From LMUY01 sp965199005 (GTDB lineage: Bacteria > Pseudomonadota > Alphaproteobacteria > Acetobacterales > Acetobacteraceae), in the NCBI GenBank assembly GCA_965199005.1, contig CBDAQK010000006.1, positions 310,001-374,000 on the forward strand: DNA of 64,000 nt. The letters run 5' to 3'. Positions within the stretch are counted from its first letter, which is position 1; every line of letters starts with the position of its first letter. This document shows positions 35,896 to 45,400 of this stretch, piece after piece. The translations under genes were made by a program, and so were the position numbers. Under the pieces are notes generated by a model. The model was given only the letters and a program-made list of their open reading frames with translations. It was not told the origin of the DNA and did no database searches.

Positions 35896-36011
35896 TTGGT
35901 CGTCCCTCTGTTCCGGCTCCTACCGGGCGGCGGCGGGGCTGGCAATGCGGCAGCCCTCTCCCTATGGTGCGCCGCCTTTCAAACCAGGCCCACGCCACAT
36001 TAGAGTGCACC

Positions 36012-37901
36012 ATGCTTTCCTCGCTCCGCCGCTTCGCCGGCACCTGGCCCGCCAAGGTGTTTTTCGTGCTCCTCGTCGGCTCATTCGGCCTCTGGGGTGT
36101 CGCCGACGTCGTGCGCAACTTCTTCGAGGGCGGCGATCCCAACAGCGTCGCCACGATCGGCAAGCAGCGGATCGACCCCGTCGAACTGCAGCAAGCCGCC
36201 CGGCAAACGCTCGCCCAATACATGCAGCAGGCGCATATCACCACGCCGCCAACGCCGGATATGCGGCGGTACGCCGCCCAGGAGGCGCTGCAGCAACTGG
36301 TCGTGCAGGCCGCCCTGGCGACCGAAGTCGGCAACCTCAACCTGTCGGTGCCGGATGACGCCTTGCGCCAGGTGATTTTCCAGGACCCGGCCTTCCAGGG
36401 GGTTGGGGGCCGGTTCGACCACAACGTGTTTCTCAACGTCATGCGACAGGTCGGCGATACCGAGCCGCATTATCTGGCACAGGTGCGCATGAAGCTCGGC
36501 AACATCCAGGTGATCGATGCGGCACGCGCCGGGGGCTATTCGCCGGACGTGGCGAGCCGGCTGATCTTTGGCTACGAGGGCGAGACCCGGACCGCCGACC
36601 TGGTCAACCTGCCCTTCGCCGGCGCCGCCGAGCCGCCGCCCCCCACGCCCGAGCAGATCGAGCGGCAATACGACGACAATCGTAACGATTACAAGACGCC
36701 TGAATACCGCCGCATCCGAGTCCTGATCCTCAGCCCGCAGAGCATTGCGCGCGACATCGAGGTGAGCGATGCGGAGGCGCGCGCCTATTTCGACTCCCAT
36801 AAATCCAGCTTCGTGAAGGTCGAGACGCGGTCCGTGCAGGTAATCGTCGCGCCGACCGAGGACGCTGGGAAGGCGCTCGCGGCGGCCTGGATTGCCGGGG
36901 CGGATTGGACGGAGATGCAGACCAAGGCCGCGGCAGCCAATGCCTCCGCCGTGGCATTGGATGACCAGACGCAGGACGGGTTCCCATCCCCCGCCTTGGC
37001 CGTCCCGGTCTTCGCCGCTACCGCCGATACCGTGACGGGGCCAGTGCAGGCGGAGGGGGGATGGCCCGTGTTCCGCGTGACCAAGGTACAGGGCGGGGTC
37101 GAGCAATCGTTCGAATCCGTTGCCGCCGACGTCAAATCCAAGGTCGCGTTGGACAAGGCTGGTGAGGAGGTCGACGACCGCATGAACCAGTTGCAGGACC
37201 TGATCGCCGCTGGCACCGATTGGGACAAACTGCCGTCAGGGCTTGGCGTGACGGCCCTGGCAGGGACGTTGGACGCCCAGGGCAACACGCAAGATAGCAC
37301 GCCCGCCCCGCTGCCCGACGACCCGGCGCTGCGCCAGGCCATTATTTCCCGCGCGTTCGCCATAGCCCCCACCGACGCGCCGACGCTAGAGAACGGGCCA
37401 GGAAACAGCGCCTACTCGGTCATGGTCGAGACGGTGCTTCCGCCGGAGCTGCCGCCGCTGGACAAGGTGCAGGCCAAGGTCAAGGACGACTGGTTGCGGG
37501 ACACGCGCCGGCACGAGCAGGAGCTGATCGCCACCCAATTGATGGCGGCCGTCAATGGTGGCGCCACGCTGGTCGATGCGGCAGCCGCGGCCAAAGTCAC
37601 CGTGACCCACAGCCCGCCGATCCGCCGGCCGCCCTATCAGCCGAACCAGCGCCCCGATCCGCTCTTCACCACCGGGCTCAACCACGCGACGATGGCCGAG
37701 ACGGCGAGCGGGTTCATCGTCGCCGTGCCGGTTGCGATCACCAAGCCGGACTCGGCGAGGGATACCGCGGGAATGGACCGCGTGCGCAAGGCTGGCGCCC
37801 AGTCGGTGAGCAACGATTTGGAGGCGAGCCTGCTGGCCGCGCTGCGAGTACGGGACCGGGTGAGCATCAACCAGCCGGTGTTCGACAGCATCGTCCAATG
37901 A
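36012..37901 (+). CDS. ppiD: PpiD-like membrane-anchored peptidyl-prolyl isomerase / SurA-N chaperone
   Basis: This 629-residue inner-membrane periplasmic folding factor is anchored by one N-terminal helix (AKVFFVLLVGSFGLWGVADVV, about 14-34). It has a SurA_N-type chaperone region with VATIGKQRIDPVELQQAARQ and a long periplasmic body. The central parvulin (PPIC) domain (about 250-370) is divergent, so isomerase activity may be weak or absent, as in E. coli PpiD, which works as a SecYEG-associated chaperone. The ATG 36012 is chosen because the upstream extension crosses tpiA. Its stop overlaps trpE as ATGA. Confidence 0.88.
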   Translation: MLSSLRRFAGTWPAKVFFVLLVGSFGLWGVADVVRNFFEGGDPNSVATIGKQRIDPVELQQAARQTLAQYMQQAHITTPPTPDMRRYAAQEALQQLVVQAALATEVGNLNLSVPDDALRQVIFQDPAFQGVGGRFDHNVFLNVMRQVGDTEPHYLAQVRMKLGNIQVIDAARAGGYSPDVASRLIFGYEGETRTADLVNLPFAGAAEPPPPTPEQIERQYDDNRNDYKTPEYRRIRVLILSPQSIARDIEVSDAEARAYFDSHKSSFVKVETRSVQVIVAPTEDAGKALAAAWIAGADWTEMQTKAAAANASAVALDDQTQDGFPSPALAVPVFAATADTVTGPVQAEGGWPVFRVTKVQGGVEQSFESVAADVKSKVALDKAGEEVDDRMNQLQDLIAAGTDWDKLPSGLGVTALAGTLDAQGNTQDSTPAPLPDDPALRQAIISRAFAIAPTDAPTLENGPGNSAYSVMVETVLPPELPPLDKVQAKVKDDWLRDTRRHEQELIATQLMAAVNGGATLVDAAAAAKVTVTHSPPIRRPPYQPNQRPDPLFTTGLNHATMAETASGFIVAVPVAITKPDSARDTAGMDRVRKAGAQSVSNDLEASLLAALRVRDRVSINQPVFDSIVQ

Positions 37902-39385
37902 CTCCGGCGTTTGCGGCCGCCTATGCGGCGGGGCAGGGGACACTGGTGGCCGCCACGGATGTGGCGGATTTGCAAACCCCCGTCGCCGCGTTCCTCAAGC
38001 TGGCGCACGGCCAGCCCAATAGCTTCCTGCTGGAGAGCGTGGAGGGTGGCGCGTCGCGTGGCCGCTACTCCATTATCGGAATGGCGCCGGATTTGATCTG
38101 GCGCTGCGTAGCGGGCCGGGCGGAGCTCAATCGCAACGCTTTAGCCGCTCCGCACGCCTTCGTGCCGGAGGACCGTCCAGCGCTGGACAGCCTGCGGGCG
38201 GCGGTTGCGGAGTGTCAGATGGCACTGCCGCCGGGTGTGCCGCCGATGTGCGGTGGGCTGTTCGGCTTCCTCGGCTACGACATGGTCCGCCTGATGGAGC
38301 GGCTACCGAACCGCAACGCCGACCTTTTGGGCCTTCCCGATGCGCTGATGATGCGCCCGACGCTATTCGCCGTGTTCGACACGGTGCGGGACGAACTGAC
38401 CCTAGCCGTCCCCGTCCGCCCGGCGAAGGAGGTTTCGGCGGAGCACGCCTGGGCCGAGGCGCAGGCGCGGATTGCGGACGCCCAGGCGGCCCTGGCCCGC
38501 CCCTTGCCACGGGCCGCACCCCCCGTCAGCCTGCCGCGGCCGGAGCCGGTGCCGAATATGGACCGCGCCGCCTTCGAGGCGATGGTCGTGCGGATGAAGG
38601 AGTATATTGCCGCCGGGGACATCTTCCAGGCGGTGCCCTCGCAACGGTTTTCCGCGCCCTTCGCCTTGCCGCCCTTCGCGCTGTACCGGGCGCTGCGGCG
38701 GATCAACCCGGCGCCATTTCTGTTCTTCCTGGATTTCGGCGGCTTTGCCGTGGTGGGGAGCAGCCCGGAAATCCTGGTGCGGCTGCGCGACAACACCGTC
38801 ACCATCCGCCCCCTGGCCGGCACCCGCCGCCGGGGCGCCACACCGGGCGAGGACGCAGCGCTGGAGGCGGAGCTGCTGGGCGACCCGAAGGAGCGGGCGG
38901 AGCATCTGATGCTGCTCGACCTGGGCCGCAACGACGTGGGCCGCGTCTCGGCGGTCGGCACGGTGAAGGTCACGCAGAGCTTCATGATCGAGCGGTTCAG
39001 CCACGTGATGCATATCTCGTCGAACGTGGAGGGCACGCTGGCGGAGGGCCTGGACGCGATGGACGCGCTCATCGCCGGCTTTCCTGCCGGCACGCTGACT
39101 GGCGCACCCAAAATCCGCGCGATGGAGATCATCGAGGAGCTGGAGCCGGTCCGCCGCGGGCTATACGGCGGGTGCATCGGGTATTTCGCGGCGGACGGGA
39201 CGATGGATACTTGCATCGGGCTGCGGACCGCCGTGGTAAAGGATGGCACGATGCACGTGCAGGCCGGCGGCGGAGTGGTGGCGGATAGTACGCCGGAAGC
39301 GGAGTACGAGGAGTCGCGGCAGAAGGCGCGGGCGCTGTTCCGGGCGGCGGAAGAGGCGGTGCGGTTCGCTGCGGGCACGCGTTAG
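37898..39385 (+). CDS. trpE: Anthranilate synthase component I
   Basis: TrpE converts chorismate to anthranilate with ammonia from the TrpG subunit. The 495-residue chain has the N-terminal regulatory part with the feedback-inhibition LLES motif (FLLESVEGGASRGRYSIIG). The chorismate-binding domain follows, with AGDIFQAVPSQRF, GSSPEILVRL, RPLAGTRRRG, DLGRNDVGRV, FPAGTLTGAPKIRAM and GCIGYFAADG. Length is typical. Its ATGA overlap with the ppiD-like gene implies coupling. trpG and trpD are not seen downstream; the neighbourhood changes abruptly to accessory genes at about 39.4 kb. Confidence 0.96.
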   Translation: MTPAFAAAYAAGQGTLVAATDVADLQTPVAAFLKLAHGQPNSFLLESVEGGASRGRYSIIGMAPDLIWRCVAGRAELNRNALAAPHAFVPEDRPALDSLRAAVAECQMALPPGVPPMCGGLFGFLGYDMVRLMERLPNRNADLLGLPDALMMRPTLFAVFDTVRDELTLAVPVRPAKEVSAEHAWAEAQARIADAQAALARPLPRAAPPVSLPRPEPVPNMDRAAFEAMVVRMKEYIAAGDIFQAVPSQRFSAPFALPPFALYRALRRINPAPFLFFLDFGGFAVVGSSPEILVRLRDNTVTIRPLAGTRRRGATPGEDAALEAELLGDPKERAEHLMLLDLGRNDVGRVSAVGTVKVTQSFMIERFSHVMHISSNVEGTLAEGLDAMDALIAGFPAGTLTGAPKIRAMEIIEELEPVRRGLYGGCIGYFAADGTMDTCIGLRTAVVKDGTMHVQAGGGVVADSTPEAEYEESRQKARALFRAAEEAVRFAAGTR

Positions 39386-39394
39386 AGATAGAAA

Positions 39395-39408
39395 ACCCTC
39401 CCCAGGGT
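39395..39408 (+). terminator. Weak terminator-like hairpin after trpE
   Basis: A 5-bp stem (39395-39399 with 39404-39408) with a four-base loop is followed after a few bases by TTTT. It is in the right place to end the ppiD-trpE transcript but is short. Confidence 0.3.
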
Positions 39409-39456
39409 CCCTGTTTTGCCTCTTAAAGATCACCTCTGACATCACGTTGCGGGTAG

Positions 39457-40908
39457 ATGATGGTGAATGCTGGGCTGAGTGGGATGGCCGCTACGGATGA
39501 CGTCACAGCGGCCGTTTCGGACCTTCGCGTATTTATATCATCGACGTTCCAAGACATGGCGGACGAGCGTGATCGGCTTGTGCGCCGCGTATTCCCTGAA
39601 CTGCGGCGCCGTTGCCTCACCTACCAAGTCTCCATATGTGAGATCGACCTGCGCTGGGGGATTACCGCGGAGGCGGCAAGGCGCGGCGATGTGCTGCGGC
39701 TATGCCTGGCTGAGATAGACCGATGCTATCCCCTCTTCATAGCCATGCTCGGCGAGCGCTACGGCTGGGTTGATCCAAATGCCGCGGAGAAATTGGCGGT
39801 TTTGGCGCCACACCTGCTGCCATACGCCGACCGCAGTGTCACCGAGCTGGAAATTCGCCATGCTGTGCTGAACCGTCCGGTTGAGCATTCCGAGCCGCCA
39901 ATCTGCTTCTTCTACTTCCGCGCGCAAGGACCGTCTGCCTCGCCTACCGACACGAATATGGAGCAACTGAAGCTCGCGGCGCTCAAGCGCGATATTGTCG
40001 CGGCCGGGCACACGGTGCAGGGCGCCTATGCCGATGCTGAGGCGCTCGGTGAGCGGGTGCTCGAGGATCTTTGGTCCATAGTCATTGCGCGCGCGGACGC
40101 CAAACAGCCTGCGCGCACCTGGCGCAGCCTACTGTCGCCGCGTGTGCCCGGGTTTCTAGAGCGGCGGACGACGTTGCGGCGCGTCGAGGACGCACTCGCC
40201 GGCCGACTTCCCGTTCTGCTGCAAGGTCAGGCGGGGGCGGGCAAGACCACGCTAGTGTCACACTGGATCCGAGAACGAATCGTTGGAGGGGAAGCCGCCA
40301 TCCTTCGTTTGCGGCCGTCCTGGCGGCGCCGTCTGCGGAGCTGGCTGGCCCGCCAGGACGTGGTGGTGCAGGCGGCGGCCGTGATGTTTTTCTCCTCTTC
40401 CATCGACAGCGCTATTGGCAAAAGCGACCAGACGTGGCCGCTCGTGGCAGTGAGCATCCTCAAGCAGTTGCGCACGCTCGCGCGGATTGACGAATCCATT
40501 CCGACCACCATCGCTGCGCTGCCGGGAACCCTTGGCCGATGGCTGGCCATGGCAGCGCGGGAGCAGCCGATCGTGCTGGTTCTGGATGGTCTTGAGGAGG
40601 TCCTCGGCGCAGGCGCCGTGCTGGACTGGCTGCCGCGGGAATTGCCGACAGGCGTGACGCTGTTTCTTTCGGCCAATTCAGAGGCGTTCGCGGCCCAGCT
40701 CCATCACCATGGATGGTCACGTATCCCGCTTCACCCCCTATCGCGCCGGGAGAGGGAAGCGCTGACCCGGCAATACCTGGCCGCTTATGGTAAGCAGCTC
40801 TCTACGCAGCAACAGCGTGCCGTGCTCGCGCTGTCGCCGCGGCCAACCCGCTTTATCTTCGCACCCTGCTCGACCAGATGCGTGAAACCGGGCGTTTCGA
40901 GACCCTGA
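39457..40908 (+). CDS. DUF4062-NACHT NTPase, N-terminal part of a probably frameshifted DUF4062-NACHT-TPR gene
   Basis: The 483-residue frame starts with a DUF4062 domain (about 23-150: LRVFISSTFQDMADERD, CEIDLRWGIT, GERYGWV, with the strand CFFYFR). This is the module found at the N-terminus of NPHP3/TEP1-like STAND proteins. A NACHT-type NTPase follows, with Walker A GQAGAGKTT at 257-265 and Walker B IVLVLDGLEE at 372-381. After Ser460 the sequence turns into low-sense PRPTRFIFAPCSTR and ends at 40908. The expected family sequence (AANPLYLRTLL) continues in another frame. The original protein was very likely one chain of about 980 residues together with the next entry. STAND NTPases commonly act as sensors in defence or programmed death. 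Confidence 0.8.
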   Translation: MMVNAGLSGMAATDDVTAAVSDLRVFISSTFQDMADERDRLVRRVFPELRRRCLTYQVSICEIDLRWGITAEAARRGDVLRLCLAEIDRCYPLFIAMLGERYGWVDPNAAEKLAVLAPHLLPYADRSVTELEIRHAVLNRPVEHSEPPICFFYFRAQGPSASPTDTNMEQLKLAALKRDIVAAGHTVQGAYADAEALGERVLEDLWSIVIARADAKQPARTWRSLLSPRVPGFLERRTTLRRVEDALAGRLPVLLQGQAGAGKTTLVSHWIRERIVGGEAAILRLRPSWRRRLRSWLARQDVVVQAAAVMFFSSSIDSAIGKSDQTWPLVAVSILKQLRTLARIDESIPTTIAALPGTLGRWLAMAAREQPIVLVLDGLEEVLGAGAVLDWLPRELPTGVTLFLSANSEAFAAQLHHHGWSRIPLHPLSRREREALTRQYLAAYGKQLSTQQQRAVLALSPRPTRFIFAPCSTRCVKPGVSRP

Positions 40909-42413
40909 GTGATCAACTCGCGGGCTTCAGGGATATCGAGAGCCTCACACCGCTGCTTGAACGTGCGTTTGCCGCCATCGAACTGGAGATGGACCGAGAC
41001 TGGCCGGCGGGTGGGCTCACGCAGCGTGCGCTTGCCCTATTGGCTGCATCCCGTGCGGGGCTCACCGAGGTTGAGCTTCGTGAGCTGCTTGGTGATGAGA
41101 GTGGGCGACTCCCGGACCGGGTTTGGTCCCCGTTACACCTGTTGCTCGAGCCGTACCTGGTTCGGATTGGGGGTACTTTGCGCTTCTCCGGCGAGCCGGT
41201 CCGCGTTGCGGTGGAGCGCCGCTTCCCCGATCTCAAGGCAACGCTCGTCGCCACGCGGCGCATTCTAATCGACTATCATCTGCGCAATCCAGCGACCCCG
41301 CGGGCGTTGGAGGAGTTGCCATGGCTGCTCGCAGCGCTGGAGCAGTGGGACGCGCTCGCCTCGCTGATCGGCAAGCCAGAGGTGCTGATCGCGCTGGTTG
41401 CCGACCGGCCTTTCGACGCTGTCAGCCTGTGGACCGCGCTTGTCACCCAGTCCCAGCATCGTTCCGAAGAAATTTTTGCGGCCGTGTTCGCCGCCCCGGG
41501 AGATGATGCGCCGTTGACATTGGCAGTGGCTAGGCTGTTGGGCGACATTGGTTCGGCCGCGGCGGCTTTGCGCCTGCTTGAAGCGCTGGATGGGGAGAAA
41601 GACCGCGAGGCCGCGGCGTCAGCGATCCAGTCGCAGATTTCGATCTTGCTTGAAATGCGCCGGTTCGCAGAGGCCGCACCCCTTGCCGAACGTCAGGTAG
41701 CACTCTGCGAGAGCGCCAGCTTGCGTGGTAACTTAGGCGCTGCGTTAGATAACCTGGCCCTAGTGCGTATCGAGCAAGGCCGAGCGGAAGAGGCTCTCGC
41801 TCTGCAAACGCAGGCGGAGGAGCTACACCGGGAGCAGGGACACGATCGCGCGCTTGCCGTCTCGTTCGGCATTGGTGCCACGGCGCTGCTTCGCTGCGGG
41901 CGTATCGCCGAAGCGCTGGACCGCTGGAAGGCGCAGGAGACGCAGTCCCGCCTCGTCGGCGATCTTCGCTGTATGGCGGCGAGCTTAGGGAACCAGGCCG
42001 CACTGGTGGCTGCTGAAGGAGAAACCGAGAGGGCTGAGAGGCTAGCCATGGATCAGGAGCGTCTTTGCCGGCAAATCAACGATCGTTATGGTTTACAGAT
42101 TGCGCTCGCGACGCGGGCTAGCCTGCTTGCAGCCCAAGATCGGTTTGATGAGGCTCTGGACGCTCTGACGGAGCGGTGTGCAGTGGCCAAAGCACTTGGT
42201 GACGGCCCGGGCGAAGTCGCAGGACTGCTACAGCGGGCGGACCTGTTTTTGCAACTTGACGATCCACGGTCTGCCGCCACCTTGCTCGTCCGGGGCGAAG
42301 CGCTGCTAGGCGACCGCGCCGAATGCCCAAGCGAAATCATCGCGCAACTTGTTCGCCTTCAGCAAATTCTCGGCGCCCACGGCATGATCGCGGCACGGCC
42401 TGAACCGGCCTGA
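40878..42413 (+). CDS. TPR-repeat C-terminal part of the frameshifted DUF4062-NACHT-TPR gene
   Basis: The frame is open from before 40803 and contains the natural continuation of the NACHT domain (AANPLYLRTLLDQMRETG at about 40836-40890). The winged-helix region (about 40-170 of this part) and then TPR-like helical repeats (about 240-500, for example NLALVRIEQGRAEEALALQTQAEELH) follow. The first ATG is at 40878, but no ribosome-binding site stands out, so independent translation is doubtful. TPR arrays in STAND proteins usually recognise the trigger. The end lies 11 bases from the convergent 1227-residue gene. Confidence 0.72.
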   Translation: MRETGRFETLSDQLAGFRDIESLTPLLERAFAAIELEMDRDWPAGGLTQRALALLAASRAGLTEVELRELLGDESGRLPDRVWSPLHLLLEPYLVRIGGTLRFSGEPVRVAVERRFPDLKATLVATRRILIDYHLRNPATPRALEELPWLLAALEQWDALASLIGKPEVLIALVADRPFDAVSLWTALVTQSQHRSEEIFAAVFAAPGDDAPLTLAVARLLGDIGSAAAALRLLEALDGEKDREAAASAIQSQISILLEMRRFAEAAPLAERQVALCESASLRGNLGAALDNLALVRIEQGRAEEALALQTQAEELHREQGHDRALAVSFGIGATALLRCGRIAEALDRWKAQETQSRLVGDLRCMAASLGNQAALVAAEGETERAERLAMDQERLCRQINDRYGLQIALATRASLLAAQDRFDEALDALTERCAVAKALGDGPGEVAGLLQRADLFLQLDDPRSAATLLVRGEALLGDRAECPSEIIAQLVRLQQILGAHGMIAARPEPA

Positions 42414-42424
42414 CAGGGCGTTGC

Positions 42425-45400
42425 TCAAAAAGGCGGGCAGCCTTGTTCTTGCCGGTCAAGCATCGCCTGGTCGTCCTGCGGAACCCCAAGCCTTTGGCGC
42501 AACTCTCGTGCCGCCGAAGCCCGGGTGAACGCCTGGACGGCAGCTTTTGCGTCACCGCCAACGGGTTCGCCATCGGCTGGCGGGATGGGGCAACTCGCTT
42601 GCCAGTCGGCGGGCGACACGGCCGCCAGCCGGACATGGTCCGACAAGCTGGACGTGCGGCTGAGGAGCAGCGGTGCGAATTTGTCGAAGCAGGACGAGGC
42701 TGCTTTGCGAAGTGGCTCAGGTTGATCGTCCATTGTGCTGAGGTCATCCGCCGCGCGCAGGGCAGTGGCCTCTAGCGCCCCGGGTCGAGGGTTCCAGCGC
42801 GGGGTCCGAACGCCTGGTCGCACCCAATCCTTGGATTCCGTGGCAAGTGTAGTCAGCCGTTCAACCGGGAATTTCGGACCCAATCCGCCATTAAGTGCGA
42901 GTCGAAAGAGGCGTTGAAGGACAGTGAACTCCCGAACTGCGCCGTAGGTGTCTTGCGCGTCCGGCGCGCCCGCGATCCCACTGCTGACCCGCTGGTCAAT
43001 CCACGATTGAAGGCGTGGGAATTGCCACGGATGCTCATCGGAGACTGAAGCGAGGTCGTCCTCATTCAAGCGGTACCAGGGATGGTCCGGCTTCGCCAGG
43101 ATGGGCTCGGACGTGAAGGCGATTTGCAGGATGAAACTCAACGGGGCAAACGGGGAACCGGGCTGCGGCCGCTGGCTTGGGTCAGCGAAAGCGAGGTTCT
43201 GATCCGTTTGGAAGGGAACCTCACGCACGCCGCTCCATATGGTGAAACGAGGCGGCGGTGCGGCCCAATCCATTCGCTTGTCGCTGAGCGTCTGATTCAG
43301 GAGGAGGGGTACGCCCTCCCGTAGGCAGGCACGCGTCGCCGCCAGCGTATCCTTCGTGCAGGCGGCTAGTCTGCTGACCTGCTGGGCCGCGAAATAATCA
43401 GTCTTCAGGGGAAGCGGAGAATAGTCTGGATCTTGCAAGTAGCGGCGGTCCGCAAGCGCTTGCTTCAGCACGCCTTCCGTTTCGGCGTCTGGTTGAAGAA
43501 TAGAGCTTGCGTCGTCGGCAACGTAATCGATGACTTGGTTGACGAGCGGCCCCACTTTCGCGGTCGGAGCTTGCTCGTGTGCGGTGGTGACCGTGACTGC
43601 CCAGGCCCAACGGTAGAGTTCAAGGAAACTTTCAACCCGTGCCGACTGGACGGCGCGTGACGATGGCGTCTTGTCGTCCGCATCGTCGCTGAACCGGTCG
43701 ACGAGTCGGTCGACCTCGATTGCGCGACAACCCATGGCGGTATCTTCGAGTGCGGGATGCAGCAAGATCTTCAATTCACGGAGTGGCGCCGCCGTGACCA
43801 TTGTGGCTGTCACCGGGCGACCATCTGCGGCATAGGCCAGGGCCAAATGGACGATCTCCGGCCGGAACGGGCCAAGCGCAATGTCGTGTCCGTCGCCGCG
43901 CTTGACGCTTAGCGTGACGCTTTGGCCGTCGCGACGCCAATCGATGCCGGAGAAGTCGAGGTTGGGTTCGTTGCTCGGCGGCCGGCCGATCAGCACCCCG
44001 CCGATTCGGCTGAAGCCAGAGAGCCGGCTGAAGCTACGAGCCATCGCCACGCGCTCTAATTCGACTCCGGCGGCTTGCGCCACTTGCTCGGCACCTTCCG
44101 CCGCTTCCGTGGCGACGGCTGCGCCGCCACCAGGCGTTGGCTGTGGCACTGAGGGGCGTTCCGCGCCCGCCCCTCCGCCGCCGCCAAACCCGCCGCCACC
44201 GCCCCCGAAACCCCCGCCCCCAGGAAGCCCGCCGCTCGGCGGCGGTTCGGGCGGCATGGAGCCTGGGAAGTGATCGTTGAACCCCAGCATTGCCTCGGGC
44301 GGCCCCCGATCCGACCCAGCCTCGCCATACGCCGCACTATTGAAGTGCGACATAAGCTCGTGGGAGTCGTCGGCGTTGGGCGACGCCTTGGGCGTATAGT
44401 TAGGATGAACCTCTCGCGCGCGGCGGAGGATGTCTTCTTCGCTCGGCGTGCGTTGTGCGACCGTCCGCAATTGGAGGAGCAGATGGTCTGGATCCGGAAT
44501 GTGCCAGTGCCTGCTGGCGAACTCGTCGAACGCGGCGCGAGGAGGAGTGCCGTTCGCCAACGACTCGGTCAAATGCGCAGTCTCGGCGAGGCGTGTCCGC
44601 TCCAGCCAGTTCGGATCTAACCCGGCGACGAGGGAAGCAAGGTCCGGGGCAACCCCGTCCGCACCGGCATGGACAATGTTGCTCACTAACATGCCGCGCA
44701 ATTCGTTTGGCGTCGGTATGCGCTGGAAACCCGCCATCGCGTGGATGGTCGCCTCTCGCAACTCTTGCCACCGGCGGGGCATGCCCTGCCGAAAGGTCCG
44801 GTCCAAGTTGGCGCGGAAGTCGCGCCCGGCGGAGGTGACGGGTCCACTGGTGTCGCGGGCCGCGCGCTCCAGATCGCCCATCCGTACGTCGCCGGCCGGG
44901 ATGTCGGTGAGATGCACGACAGCGCGATTGGCATCAGCGCCGACAATCTGATTACGAACGCGTTCATGGCTGAGTTCATCCGCGATCGAGCCGGAACGTG
45001 CCTCGGCTGGCCAATCTAGCTGTTGCGCGTAGTGGCGCGCGAGAGAGATCTCGTATTGGCGGGCGAGCGCGTCGAGCGCTTGAGCGTCCGCAGGCGCGGC
45101 CGGCGCCTCCTGCGCCTCTGCCTCCTTGAGCGCGTCCACGGCAGCGGTCGCTTCTTTGCGGTCCATCTCGACGCGGAGTTGTTCGACAGATGTGATGCGC
45201 GTGGTTAGCTCTGCACCGACGGTTGGGGCGGCGAGGGCCAGCATGGATGGGAAAAGTAGGAGAACCGACGCGAGAAAGGCAACGCGTGACATCCCGCGCA
45301 GGGAGGACAACACGCCGCGGCTCACCAGGAGCGTTGTTAGCCGGCCAGACAAACTCGTCGGTTGCCGTGGAATGAGGGACGTCGGGTCGAGCCGCACGTC

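Noticed and set aside
40830..40850. Programmed -1 ribosomal frameshift in the NACHT gene
   Set aside because: No X XXY YYZ slippery heptamer and no strong downstream pseudoknot are visible at the junction; a one-base loss explains it more simply.
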